Assembly: GCF_030068605.1 (NCBI RefSeq)
Contig: NZ_JASJOU010000004.1
Location: 248,001-312,000, forward strand
Length of the DNA: 64,000 nucleotides
Source: Xanthocytophaga agilis
Lineage (GTDB): Bacteria > Bacteroidota > Bacteroidia > Cytophagales > 172606-1
Direction of reading: 5' to 3'
A program made the translations under genes and the position numbers. Under the pieces are notes generated by a model, which did no database searches, was not told where the DNA came from, and saw nothing but the letters and a program-made list of their open reading frames with translations. Shown piece by piece: positions 9,259 through 16,085 of this stretch (position 1 is the first letter of the stretch; the number at the start of each line of letters is the position of its first letter).

Positions 9259-9795
9259 TTACAACTTTTGCCGTTTGTATATCTTTATTTTGTCGCCTAA
9301 AATTTTAGAGCTTGGAATTATAATCTTGTCTTCATTTTCGTCTTGAATTATTGTAGAGTTTAGGCTTATTTCAATCACCTTTCCTTTACTACCCTGAAAT
9401 TCTATTGTGTCATCTATCTTGAAAGGTCTATTAAGGACAAGAAAAATTCCACTGAATAAATTGCTGAAAATTTGTTGTGAGGCAAATCCTAAAATTAGGG
9501 TGGTAGCTCCTGCACCAGCAATCAAAGAATGGGCAAATGTCCGGGTTATTGGTAATGTTAATAGTGCCCAACCGAAACCCAGAAAATATACTATTGCGAC
9601 AATCATGTGCTTTAAAAAAATAAAACTGGTAATATCTACCTGATGCTCTTTGGTCTTTTCTTCAATTTGTCTTTGAAGAAAGTTGCCAAGTAAAAGGGCA
9701 AATAGAATTGTCATCCCAACAATGACGAAAAAGAATATCAGCGATTCCGTATCTGATACAATCTTTTTTAATTCCTCCATTTTATGGTAGTACAT
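9259..9795 (-). CDS. Small MscS-family mechanosensitive channel
   Basis: 178 residues. There are two N-terminal membrane segments (about residues 16-36 and 65-85), then the Gly/Ala-rich TM3-like pore helix LIAGAGATTLILGFASQQIFSN. The MscS beta-domain signature follows (NRPFKIDDTIEF, GKVIEISLNSTIIQDENEDKIIIPSSKIL). It lacks the long C-terminal cage of E. coli MscS, so it is a minimal member. Expected role: inner-membrane tension-gated release of solutes on osmotic downshock. A second possible start is the internal Met at residue 6 (MEELKK). Its neighbour upstream is an unknown membrane gene on the same strand. Confidence 0.85.
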   Translation of the reverse strand: MYYHKMEELKKIVSDTESLIFFFVIVGMTILFALLLGNFLQRQIEEKTKEHQVDITSFIFLKHMIVAIVYFLGFGWALLTLPITRTFAHSLIAGAGATTLILGFASQQIFSNLFSGIFLVLNRPFKIDDTIEFQGSKGKVIEISLNSTIIQDENEDKIIIPSSKILGDKIKIYKRQKL

Positions 9796-9855
9796 TAAAA
9801 TTGTTTACAGGTTCTTAAAGACGGTATTGATAAAAAGCAATCAGAGTATCACCCA

Positions 9856-10383
9856 TCAGAATTGTCTTGGTGATTGTATTAGTGGATTCCTTTTCTTCCA
9901 AAAATGATAACCCCATCTCACTACAAATACAGTTATCATTCCGCCCATAGCCCAGTGTTCAACCATCATTGTTCGATTTGTAAAGCAGTCTTCTGTATCT
10001 AAAACGATATGGTTGTAATTGTAAAACAGTAATTTAATCCAAAGAATCAAAAGACGTAGTATTATCCCAACAATACAACCTGTGATTAGGAATGTCAGGG
10101 TTAAAAAATAGGCTTTGATATTTAGATCTGAAATTAGGAAAGAAAGTAGTAATGCAATGAAAGGGATTAGCAGAACAATTAAATAAAAAAGAGTCGCCCA
10201 AGTATTGAAATACATACGCTCTTGACAGAAAAATTCATGATAATTAGTATTTAGCCGGGTAAATAGCTGGTAAGGGCCCACAAGAAAAAAAACTCTTAAC
10301 TTGTTAAAGGGAAATGTAACAAACCAAAACACACTAATTACCAGATACAAAATACTATTTCTTATATTTTGTCTGAGGAACAT
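9856..10383 (-). CDS. Polytopic membrane protein of unknown function
   Basis: 175 residues that I do not recognise. Hydrophobic segments lie near residues 10-33, 62-85, 90-118 and 146-162. A polar N-terminal loop carries NTNYHEFFCQERMYFN, and there is a Cys-containing stretch DTEDCFTNRTMMVEHWAMGG. It starts 3 bases after the stop of the small HTH gene at 10387-10626, so the two are almost certainly one transcript: a regulator-like protein followed by a membrane protein. That layout is common in toxin/immunity-type or stress-response pairs, but nothing in the sequence proves such a role. Confidence 0.65.
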   Translation of the reverse strand: MFLRQNIRNSILYLVISVFWFVTFPFNKLRVFFLVGPYQLFTRLNTNYHEFFCQERMYFNTWATLFYLIVLLIPFIALLLSFLISDLNIKAYFLTLTFLITGCIVGIILRLLILWIKLLFYNYNHIVLDTEDCFTNRTMMVEHWAMGGMITVFVVRWGYHFWKKRNPLIQSPRQF

Positions 10384-10386
10384 ATT

Positions 10387-10626
10387 TCAGACTTTTTTCT
10401 CTCCACACAATTTAGCACGGTATTCATCCAGAATCTTTTCAAGACCTTGTTCTGCCGCACTGATGTTTCCATCAGTTTTGTACCTAGTATCGTTACTTCC
10501 AAACATCTTTGAAATTGTAGTAAGACTTCTTTCAGAGTATTCTGATAGTCTTTGGTAAGATACTCCAAATTCGTCCATCTTTTGCTTTAAAGCAGTCAAT
10601 CGATTTTGTGTTTGTATATCACTCAT
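10387..10626 (-). CDS. Small helix-turn-helix-like DNA-binding protein
   Basis: 79 residues. The central part, ALKQKMDEFGVSYQRLSEYS then ERSLTTISKMFGSNDTRYK, fits an XRE/Cro-type helix-turn-helix (helix, turn, recognition helix starting ERSLTTISKMF). The basic C-terminal helix could dimerise. The family call is by pattern only. It is divergent from the SH3-barrel gene at 10805. The 178-bp spacer holds a perfect 20-bp inverted repeat and more TTAAGAAT boxes, so this protein is the natural candidate to bind there. It is upstream of, and nearly abuts, the unknown membrane gene. Confidence 0.65.
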   Translation of the reverse strand: MSDIQTQNRLTALKQKMDEFGVSYQRLSEYSERSLTTISKMFGSNDTRYKTDGNISAAEQGLEKILDEYRAKLCGEKKV

Positions 10627-10711
10627 AGGTGTAAATGTTTATGCAAATATATCGAAATTCTCGATGTTAACAATATTTCATTCTTAACATAAAAAATATC
10701 TTATCAATAAT

Positions 10712-10743
10712 TTTGTGTTAAGAATATTTTTGTGTTACATTTG
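10712..10743 (+). promoter_or_regulatory. Bacteroidota-type promoter for the 10805 gene
   Basis: TTTG at 10712-10715 and TACATTTG at 10736-10743, separated by 20 bp, match the Bacteroidota primary-sigma consensus (TTTG at -33, TAnnTTTG at -7). Transcription would start near 10750, giving a leader of about 55 bases before the ATG at 10805. Confidence 0.6.
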
Positions 10744-10798
10744 CAATGTCCTTCAGGGACAAAATTTTTGTACCAGTATAACACAAAAATATTCTTAA
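10718..10798. repeat. Perfect 20-bp inverted repeat overlapping the promoter
   Basis: The left arm, 10718-10737, begins TTAAGAATATTTTTG. The right arm, 10779-10798, is its exact reverse complement, 41 bp away. The left arm fills the spacer between -33 and -7 of the predicted promoter and the right arm ends 6 bases before the ATG at 10805. A further ATTCTTAA box is at 10680-10687 on the side of the divergent HTH gene. Because the left arm would not be transcribed, a DNA operator is more likely than an RNA hairpin. A short TGTCC/GGACA stem (10747-10761) lies between the arms. Confidence 0.7.
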
Positions 10799-10804
10799 TG
10801 CATT

Positions 10805-11158
10805 ATGAAAGCCCTCTCTAACTTCCGTTTACTTGTAATGCAAGAAGCCTGGAATCTGGTAAAAGAAACAGGTATTTCGATGGCTCAGGCTCTGAAAGAT
10901 GCATGGGCACTAGTGAAGTTACAGGCATTGAAAGCACTCATGAAGTTAGGAGCAGTTCTCGTTACATTCCGTAAGGTTGACGGAGCAGTTACTACTCGCA
11001 AGGCTACCAGAAACATGGATCTAGTGCCCACAGAGAAGCATCCTAAACACCCTGCCAGAGAGAACCAGTACATCTGGGTGTTACCCTTCTTTGATTTGGA
11101 TAACCAAGCCTGGAGAAGCTTAAAAGCAGAAAGCCTTATCTCATTCTCAGTACTATAA
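10805..11158 (+). CDS. SH3 beta-barrel fold protein of mobile-element type (DUF2693-like)
   Basis: 117 residues. The helical N-terminus (MQEAWNLVKETGISMAQALKDAW) is followed by VTFRKVDGAVTTRKATRNMDLVP and a C-terminal PFFDLDNQAWRSLKAESLI. This resembles the small proteins annotated as SH3 beta-barrel fold (DUF2693) on Bacteroidota conjugative transposons and plasmids: a K-x-DG-x(2-4)-R-x-A core and a W-R-S-x-K-A-E-x-L-I tail. The biochemical role is unknown; a transcript- or DNA-associated accessory role of the element is inference. It is first in a plus-strand series of small genes with 60-100-base gaps, and has its own promoter and operator-like repeat. Confidence 0.75.
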   Translation: MKALSNFRLLVMQEAWNLVKETGISMAQALKDAWALVKLQALKALMKLGAVLVTFRKVDGAVTTRKATRNMDLVPTEKHPKHPARENQYIWVLPFFDLDNQAWRSLKAESLISFSVL

Positions 11159-11222
11159 TCAAGTCATTAATCGCTAGTCATTTATTCACCAATCATTCTT
11201 TACTCAATCATTCAGTCTCATT

Positions 11223-11546
11223 ATGGAAACTCCAAGACCTGCTTCCGAATCAACTACTACCTCATCTGCCAGTAGCCGGGAAAAGAAGGCTTTACTATTA
11301 AGTGATCCTTTCTTCAATAAGGAAAGACTCTCTGCTTTGTCTTCTCTGGTAAGTGATAACCCTACAGAGGCTTCTTCACAGATCAGACAGTATAAGGATC
11401 TGTTATTCTCTCTGCAGTCTATGCTTTACCTAGAAGGCAAGGAGATTATACCCAATGCACAGGAGATTGATTTACGCTACATGCAGATGGATACGCTCTA
11501 CAGGTTCTTTTCTCAACTGGAGCATATTGCAGAATCTGCCAGATAA
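11223..11546 (+). CDS. Hypothetical protein, mobile-element neighbourhood
   Basis: 107 residues, not recognised. The N-terminus is Ser/Thr-rich and probably disordered. Residues 25-100 are predicted helical (LLLSDPFFNKERLSALSSLV, then YKDLLFSLQSMLYLEGKEI and YMQMDTLYRFFSQLEHIAE) with no signal peptide or membrane segment, so it is probably cytoplasmic. It follows the SH3-barrel gene by 64 bases on the same strand and is probably in its operon. Small, soluble, poorly conserved proteins of this type are usual cargo of Bacteroidota conjugative elements, and I assign nothing beyond that. Confidence 0.55.
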   Translation: METPRPASESTTTSSASSREKKALLLSDPFFNKERLSALSSLVSDNPTEASSQIRQYKDLLFSLQSMLYLEGKEIIPNAQEIDLRYMQMDTLYRFFSQLEHIAESAR

Positions 11547-11641
11547 GCCACTTGATATAGATAAGTCCCTCAAAACAGACCCTTACAGCCTTTTAACCTG
11601 TCCATTCATTTATTAACTGTTCATCTTAACTATTTCATTAT

Positions 11642-12367
11642 ATGAAAACCTCCATGAAATCTGCCAAATCAAATTCTTTAATTACTGACACTACACTAAA
11701 TGCCAGTGCTGCTCAAGCTGCTGCATCACAGACTGAGTCTAAAGCTACAATGCCTGTGATTCCTTCTTCTGCTCCTGATGTAGAGGCAGAAGGAACCGCT
11801 TCTTTTCCTTCTCCTGCTCCGGATATGGAGGAGGAAAACAATTCCATACTCTATAATTTTCTATGGCAGAGAATACAGAAGATGATTCTTTCCTATGGAG
11901 AAACGGAACAGGAGGCATTACGAGAGTTTAATTATAGTCTGGAGTTCACCTATAATACTTTATTAAAAGTGATAGCCTTTGAAAAAGTAAGGCTTGCCAA
12001 TGTGGATTATCAAACGCTGGTATTACGATTTAAAAACCTTGTTTCTTCTACAAGTCCGATTGATTTTGATGAAGATACAGGCAAATATATTCTCTACTCA
12101 GCTAAACAGGTAGGATGCTTTCTGTTAAATGATATACTAAATTTTGCAGAGCCTGACTATAGCAAAATAGACAGCTTACGACTAAGTCTGAATACAGATT
12201 TTATGGTTATCCTACAAACGATCATACGAGGGGATAAGCTCAGAGATGTACGAGAGATTCAGTCAATGAGCCGTCCTCTCAATGATATACTGGAAACTCT
12301 CTCTGTTTACAAATCCCTGGTAGAACCCGATAGCCACCTTCCCGGACCTGAAAAAAGTGCGGCGTAA
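11642..12367 (+). CDS. Hypothetical acidic helical protein
   Basis: 241 residues, not recognised. Residues 1-65 are low-complexity Ala/Ser/Glu/Pro and contain an internal near-repeat, IPSSAPDVEAE / PSPAPDMEEE. Residues 70-235 are predicted almost entirely alpha-helical (IQKMILSYGETEQEALREFN; later DIRETLS-type amphipathic segments). There is no signal peptide or membrane segment. It lies in the same plus-strand gene series as the SH3-barrel protein (95 bases after the previous gene). A stable hairpin separates it from the downstream HTH gene. The disordered acidic arm plus helical body would suit a partner-binding or adaptor protein, but this is inference. Confidence 0.5.
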   Translation: MKTSMKSAKSNSLITDTTLNASAAQAAASQTESKATMPVIPSSAPDVEAEGTASFPSPAPDMEEENNSILYNFLWQRIQKMILSYGETEQEALREFNYSLEFTYNTLLKVIAFEKVRLANVDYQTLVLRFKNLVSSTSPIDFDEDTGKYILYSAKQVGCFLLNDILNFAEPDYSKIDSLRLSLNTDFMVILQTIIRGDKLRDVREIQSMSRPLNDILETLSVYKSLVEPDSHLPGPEKSAA

Positions 12368-12375
12368 TAATCTGT

Positions 12376-12445
12376 ATAAGATAGTTTGATAACTTAGACC
12401 AGCTCCTGATTGAGCTGGTCTAATCATTCACTTTAACTATCTTAT
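12376..12445 (+). promoter_or_regulatory. Nested inverted repeats in the leader of the small HTH gene
   Basis: An outer 11-bp inverted repeat, ATAAGATAGTT (12376-12386) and AACTATCTTAT (12435-12445), encloses a perfect 12-bp hairpin, TTAGACCAGCTC (12394-12405) and GAGCTGGTCTAA (12412-12423) with a 6-base loop. The right outer arm ends 3 bases before the ATG at 12449. There is no T-tract, so this is not a standard terminator. It could mask the start region of the HTH gene or be a DNA operator. Confidence 0.5.
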
Positions 12446-12448
12446 CTC

Positions 12449-12664
12449 ATGGATGAACTACTCACCTATGACGACTTAGTGCCAATTCTGAAAGTAACCA
12501 AGAAGACACTACAGAATTGGGCATCAGACGGGAAACTCCCAAAGACACATATACGCGGTCGCTTTTCCCGCAAGGCAATTGAAGCCTGGATTGAAATGCA
12601 ACATGTACCATCTGCAATCGAAATCATGAAAGATAATCTGAGAAACTATAAGAAAAGTAAATAA
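12449..12664 (+). CDS. Excisionase/MerR-like helix-turn-helix protein
   Basis: 71 residues forming a single winged-HTH unit of the HTH_17/excisionase kind: LTYDDLVPILKVTKKTLQNW, then DGKLPKTHIRGRFSRKAIEAWIE, the usual 'layer, helix, W-x-x-x-G-K-x-P, R-F-x-x-x-x-I-x-x-W' pattern. Bacteroidota integrative elements carry several such small DNA-binding proteins that act in excision or in transcription of the element. A structured leader (12376-12445) lies directly upstream. No integrase or recombinase is adjacent, so an excision role is only a possibility. Confidence 0.75.
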   Translation: MDELLTYDDLVPILKVTKKTLQNWASDGKLPKTHIRGRFSRKAIEAWIEMQHVPSAIEIMKDNLRNYKKSK

Positions 12665-12750
12665 TCAATGTGTCAGACTTATGTTATTCTGCTTTCTGCA
12701 TCCTATATCTCTTATATGGGATGCTATAAATCCATTTTCTATCTAATCGT

Positions 12751-13383
12751 ATGCACTCACTCTATAAAACATGTCTGGTAGTTACTAGTCTGTTATTGTT
12801 TACATGCTGTCAGTTTACTTCGGATAAGAGTTCTGAAACCTATACTAATACTGATACAATTACTCTTTTACTAACAGAGGCACATGCAGATATTGCGCCG
12901 CTGGCTGGTCCATTTACCCTTCCGTTTATCAGGCAAAAAAATGATTCTAAACTAAAGCTGACAATTTATACAGATGGTGAGTATAAGTTTAAATTGGGTT
13001 CAAGCTCTATACGATACTTTACATTTGATTTACGAAACGATACTTTCAAAATGATCGATGCTTTTCAACCCTATCAACTCGTTCATGTATTTGAAGATAA
13101 AAAAGACCCATCTATTAAGCTATATAAATATGAAAGAGGTAATGTTCCTGTAGATCAAGAAGGGGCTACTCTTTTCTCAAAAGAATATGGCTATATGGGT
13201 AGTGCATATTACTCTGTGAGAAGAGGTAATCTGGTCACTCATATAGATAGCAAACCTATACCCAAACAATACGAGCAGCTTTTTTATGATAATAGAAAAC
13301 AGATCTTTTCAAAAGAATGGGACTATCGATTGCCTAAAGAAAAGATGGTCAGACCTTCAAGTTGGGATCCTGAGGCATGGTAA
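12751..13383 (+). CDS. Putative lipoprotein, unknown function
   Basis: 210 residues. The N-terminus MHSLYKTCLVVTSLLLFTC is a short signal peptide ending in a lipobox-like LFTC with Cys19 as the acylation site, so surface or periplasmic lipid anchoring is likely. The mature part is rich in Asp, Lys and aromatic residues with beta-type patterns (LKLTIYTDGEYKFKLGSS, RYFTFDLRND, HVFEDKKDPSIKLYKYERG). I recognise no family. It is flanked by two small HTH genes on the same strand, inside the accessory region. A host-derived cargo lipoprotein is one reading. Confidence 0.55.
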   Translation: MHSLYKTCLVVTSLLLFTCCQFTSDKSSETYTNTDTITLLLTEAHADIAPLAGPFTLPFIRQKNDSKLKLTIYTDGEYKFKLGSSSIRYFTFDLRNDTFKMIDAFQPYQLVHVFEDKKDPSIKLYKYERGNVPVDQEGATLFSKEYGYMGSAYYSVRRGNLVTHIDSKPIPKQYEQLFYDNRKQIFSKEWDYRLPKEKMVRPSSWDPEAW

Positions 13384-13458
13384 CACGTCGGAAGGATTGA
13401 AGAAACTCATCTCGTTTGATAGAAGTCATAAGTATGTTCAATCTAAACAAAGTGATTT

Positions 13459-13806
13459 ATGGAACTGGAAGATGAAATTAAAACGCTTACTGTTGCCTTC
13501 CAAGAATTTCTGATTGGTCTTACAAAGCAACAGATCAATATAGTACGATCAGAGGTTTATAAAATGGTTGAGTCTATTGAAGATCAGGAGAGGGAAGCCC
13601 TGATGAAAATGGATGATGTGGCTAAAGAATTACAAGTATCTAAAGCTACTATTAGTGTCTGGCTTAAACAAGGCAAGATCCCTGGTCACTACATAAGCAA
13701 TCGGTTATTCTTTTTTCGAAAGGAGATTTATGCTGCCATACGCAATGAACCTTCTTTAGAAAAGTATAAACGGATTAAGAAGCGAAAGGCAAATAGAACC
13801 AGATAA
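13459..13806 (+). CDS. Helix-turn-helix protein with N-terminal coiled coil
   Basis: 115 residues. Residues 1-45 form a charged amphipathic helix suited to dimerisation. Residues 48-95 are an excisionase-type winged HTH (MKMDDVAKELQVSKATISVWLKQGKIPGH, then RLFFFRKEIYAAI). A strongly basic tail (KRIKKRKANR) follows. It is the last gene before the tRNA-Val and is followed directly by 13-bp tandem repeats, so replication, excision or element-control roles are worth considering. It resembles the 71-residue HTH at 12449 in fold but not closely in sequence. Confidence 0.7.
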   Translation: MELEDEIKTLTVAFQEFLIGLTKQQINIVRSEVYKMVESIEDQEREALMKMDDVAKELQVSKATISVWLKQGKIPGHYISNRLFFFRKEIYAAIRNEPSLEKYKRIKKRKANRTR

Positions 13807-13811
13807 CTAAG

Positions 13812-13896
13812 GCGATGTAAATAAAGTGATACAAATAAGTGATACAAATAATAGATGACTCAAAAGTGAGTCATCCTCATTCCTCAAAGTTGAGGA
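13812..13896. repeat. Iteron-like 13-bp tandem repeats and two short hairpins
   Basis: GTGATACAAATAA occurs twice in tandem (13826-13838, 13839-13851), preceded by a degenerate copy, GCGATGTAAATAAA, at 13812-13825. Two hairpins follow: GATGACTC/GAGTCATC (13854-13861 with 13868-13875) and TCCTC/GAGGA (13881-13885 with 13892-13896). The block lies between the last accessory HTH gene and the 3' end of tRNA-Val. It could be protein-binding sites of an integrative element. The rest of 13897-14011 has only a 7-bp direct repeat (GTCACCT twice). Confidence 0.5.
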
Positions 13897-14011
13897 AAGA
13901 CGTTCTTTGACTTAGTGGGGAAATGAAAAGTTTTTGCAGGGTTTTGTCACCTAATCTGTCACCTGTTATGTGTTAATGTCTTGATATACAGGTATTTGTG
14001 ATGTGTGTTAG

Positions 14012-14086
14012 TGGAATGTAAGGGACTCGAACCCCTGACCCCCGCCCTGTCAAGGCGGTGCTCTGAACCAACTGAGCTAACATTCC
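14012..14086 (-). tRNA. tRNA-Val (anticodon GAC)
   Basis: On the minus strand the gene begins GGAATGT-TA-GCTC and ends ACATTCC plus discriminator A. The acceptor arms GGAATGT/ACATTCC pair fully. The D-arm is GCTC...GAGC and the anticodon arm CCGCC-TTGACAG-GGCGG gives anticodon GAC. The T-arm contains GGTTCGAGTCC. CCA is not encoded. Its 3' end faces the accessory region, the usual side for integration of mobile elements. Confidence 0.95.
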
Positions 14087-14110
14087 AACCATTAGAGTAG
14101 CAAAAATACT

Positions 14111-15829
14111 TTAAACTTTCAGATTCACAAGTCCATCATTTGATAGATTAGTCACTTCTGGAGATACATGGTGTGTATATAATAATTCATAGTATTCCTT
14201 TGCCATTCGACCTGAATCAAAATAAGGCAAAATGTCTGTCATGCTAGTATTGACCATGTGTTGCCATTGTTTAGGATCTTCATAATACATTGGAATCACT
14301 ACCTCTTCCAGTAATTTATACAAGTTCAATGCATCAATCTCATCAATTTCATGTTCAGGAAGGGTAGGATCGTTGGGTGGAAGCACAAAGCAGTTTTCGT
14401 TATTTCGCGCAAATTCAGGTATCCATCCATCTGGAGTAGAGCAGTTGAGAGCACCATTCATTGCGGCTGTCATGCCGCTGGTACCAGAGGCTTCATGGGT
14501 GATACGCGGTGTATTGAGCCATACATCCGCTCCACGCTTTAACATAGCCGAAAGCTTAAGTTCATATCCCACCAGAACAGAGCAGTTAAAATATTTTTTG
14601 GTAAAATGTACCAGCCGATTAAAAACGGATATGCCTGTATAATCAGTAGGATAGGGTTTCCCTGCCCAGATAATTTGAACAGGATACTTTTTATTCGTTA
14701 GCAATTGAATAAAGCGATCCGTATCATATAATAACAGATCTGCCCGCTTGTAGGCAGCAAATCTTCGCGACCATACGATAGTTAGTACATTCTCATTATA
14801 AATTTCACCTGTCTGGTCAGCTACTTCTTCAAATAGCTGTCTCTTAAAAAACTTCTTTCGGTCTGTAAATTTATCTGTGTCCTTATTTTGAAAAGTACTA
14901 TAAAGCTCCTTATCTGCCCAGTAGGTAAAATTCTGTGCATTGGTAATGGATAAGATTGGACTTATATCACTGGCACGTCCCCACATTTTTTGTAATACCT
15001 GTGTATGCATTTTAGATACGCCATTGGATAACCCTGCTAGTCGAAAGGCGGCAAGGGTATGATCTAAAATGTTGGTATGAGTATCAGATAAAGTCCGTAC
15101 TTCTGACAGAGGAAGGTCTGAAAAGAAACCCATGCGTTCCAAAAGGTAAATATCTGTTTTCTGATTGCCTGCTTCTTCCGGAGTATGGTTGGTAAACACC
15201 AGACGTTTTTTAACCTCTTTAATATCTTTGTTATATTTGGTATATAAATAAAACGCCAGTGGCAAACCATGAGATTCATTGAGGTGATAAGAGTCTGGCT
15301 GATAGTGGAGTTCTTCGAGTAAACGTGCTCCTCCGATGCCTAGCAGAATACTGGCAGCTATCCTTGCTTCCAGATTTTGGTCATATAATCTGTGTGTGGT
15401 AGTCTGGGCGAGATAATCGTTTTCAGGAAGGTCAGTGGAAAGTAGAAATACAGGTACTGTCCCAAATACTTCAGGAGGTAGATAATAGGCTGTTACCCAT
15501 ACAGGTGCATGATTGATTTGTATTGAAAATTTGATATCCGTTTTTTCCAGAAAGCCATAAACCTTTTCCTGAAATAGCACATCCATTGTCTGATCTCCTT
15601 TACGAGTCTGATCATAGTAACCATACTTCCATAAAATGCCTATTCCGATCACGTTTTGCTTAAACTCATAAGCACTACGCATATGTGATCCTGCGAGAAA
15701 GCCCAAACCTCCTGAGTAGATCTTTAGTGATTGATGAATGGCATACTCCATACAAAAATATGCCGTACGATTCTGATATGCCGGATCTGCCTGATATGAC
15801 TGTAAAAAGTCTTGAAAGGTTGTAGCCAT
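14111..15829 (-). CDS. Alpha-glucan (glycogen/maltodextrin) phosphorylase, short GT35 type
   Basis: With the ATG at 15829 (MATTFQDFLQ) the protein has 572 residues, the usual size of the short alpha-glucan phosphorylase type. An upstream in-frame Met would add 66 residues without family-like sequence. Conserved blocks are TAYFCMEYAIHQSLKIYSGGLGFLAG, FRLAGLSNGVSKMH, IIWAGKPYP and HEASGTSGMTAAMNGALN. The expected reaction is phosphorolysis of alpha-1,4-glucans to glucose-1-phosphate in the cytoplasm. In canonical enzymes the last block carries the PLP-binding Lys (GTxxMK); here residue 454 is Thr, so cofactor chemistry needs scrutiny. It fits the other alpha-glucan genes of the window. Confidence 0.85.
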   Translation of the reverse strand: MATTFQDFLQSYQADPAYQNRTAYFCMEYAIHQSLKIYSGGLGFLAGSHMRSAYEFKQNVIGIGILWKYGYYDQTRKGDQTMDVLFQEKVYGFLEKTDIKFSIQINHAPVWVTAYYLPPEVFGTVPVFLLSTDLPENDYLAQTTTHRLYDQNLEARIAASILLGIGGARLLEELHYQPDSYHLNESHGLPLAFYLYTKYNKDIKEVKKRLVFTNHTPEEAGNQKTDIYLLERMGFFSDLPLSEVRTLSDTHTNILDHTLAAFRLAGLSNGVSKMHTQVLQKMWGRASDISPILSITNAQNFTYWADKELYSTFQNKDTDKFTDRKKFFKRQLFEEVADQTGEIYNENVLTIVWSRRFAAYKRADLLLYDTDRFIQLLTNKKYPVQIIWAGKPYPTDYTGISVFNRLVHFTKKYFNCSVLVGYELKLSAMLKRGADVWLNTPRITHEASGTSGMTAAMNGALNCSTPDGWIPEFARNNENCFVLPPNDPTLPEHEIDEIDALNLYKLLEEVVIPMYYEDPKQWQHMVNTSMTDILPYFDSGRMAKEYYELLYTHHVSPEVTNLSNDGLVNLKV

Positions 15830-16009
15830 AGTGTGGATGGTTTGATTGCAGATGCAAGCTAATGCATCTGATGAAGGTGTTACATGATTACTGTCATAGA
15901 TTCTGTTGATGAAGATAACGAATTTCGTGCCTTCAGATAAAGAAGGAGGGTAGTAAAATTTTCTTATGTAAAAAGAGTTTTCAGTGAGATAAAGCTTATG
16001 AAATACAAA

Positions 16010-16042
16010 AAACGTCCAGCATATCATCTATGCTGGACGTTT
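16010..16042 (-). terminator. Rho-independent terminator of the DnaJ-like gene
   Basis: AAACGTCCAGCATA (16010-16023) and its perfect complement (16029-16042) form a 14-bp stem with a 5-base loop. On the minus strand it is followed by TTTTGTATTT, and it lies 44 bases after the stop of the 16086 gene. The remainder of 15830-16085 is the leader of the phosphorylase gene. Confidence 0.85.
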
Positions 16043-16085
16043 GGGTATGATTACTTTCAAGAAGATGGTAGACACAATAGAGGAT

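Noticed and set aside
15830-16027. 66-residue N-terminal extension of the phosphorylase frame
   Set aside because: The extension has no family-like sequence and contains the leader region; the Met at 15829 starts at the expected family N-terminus.
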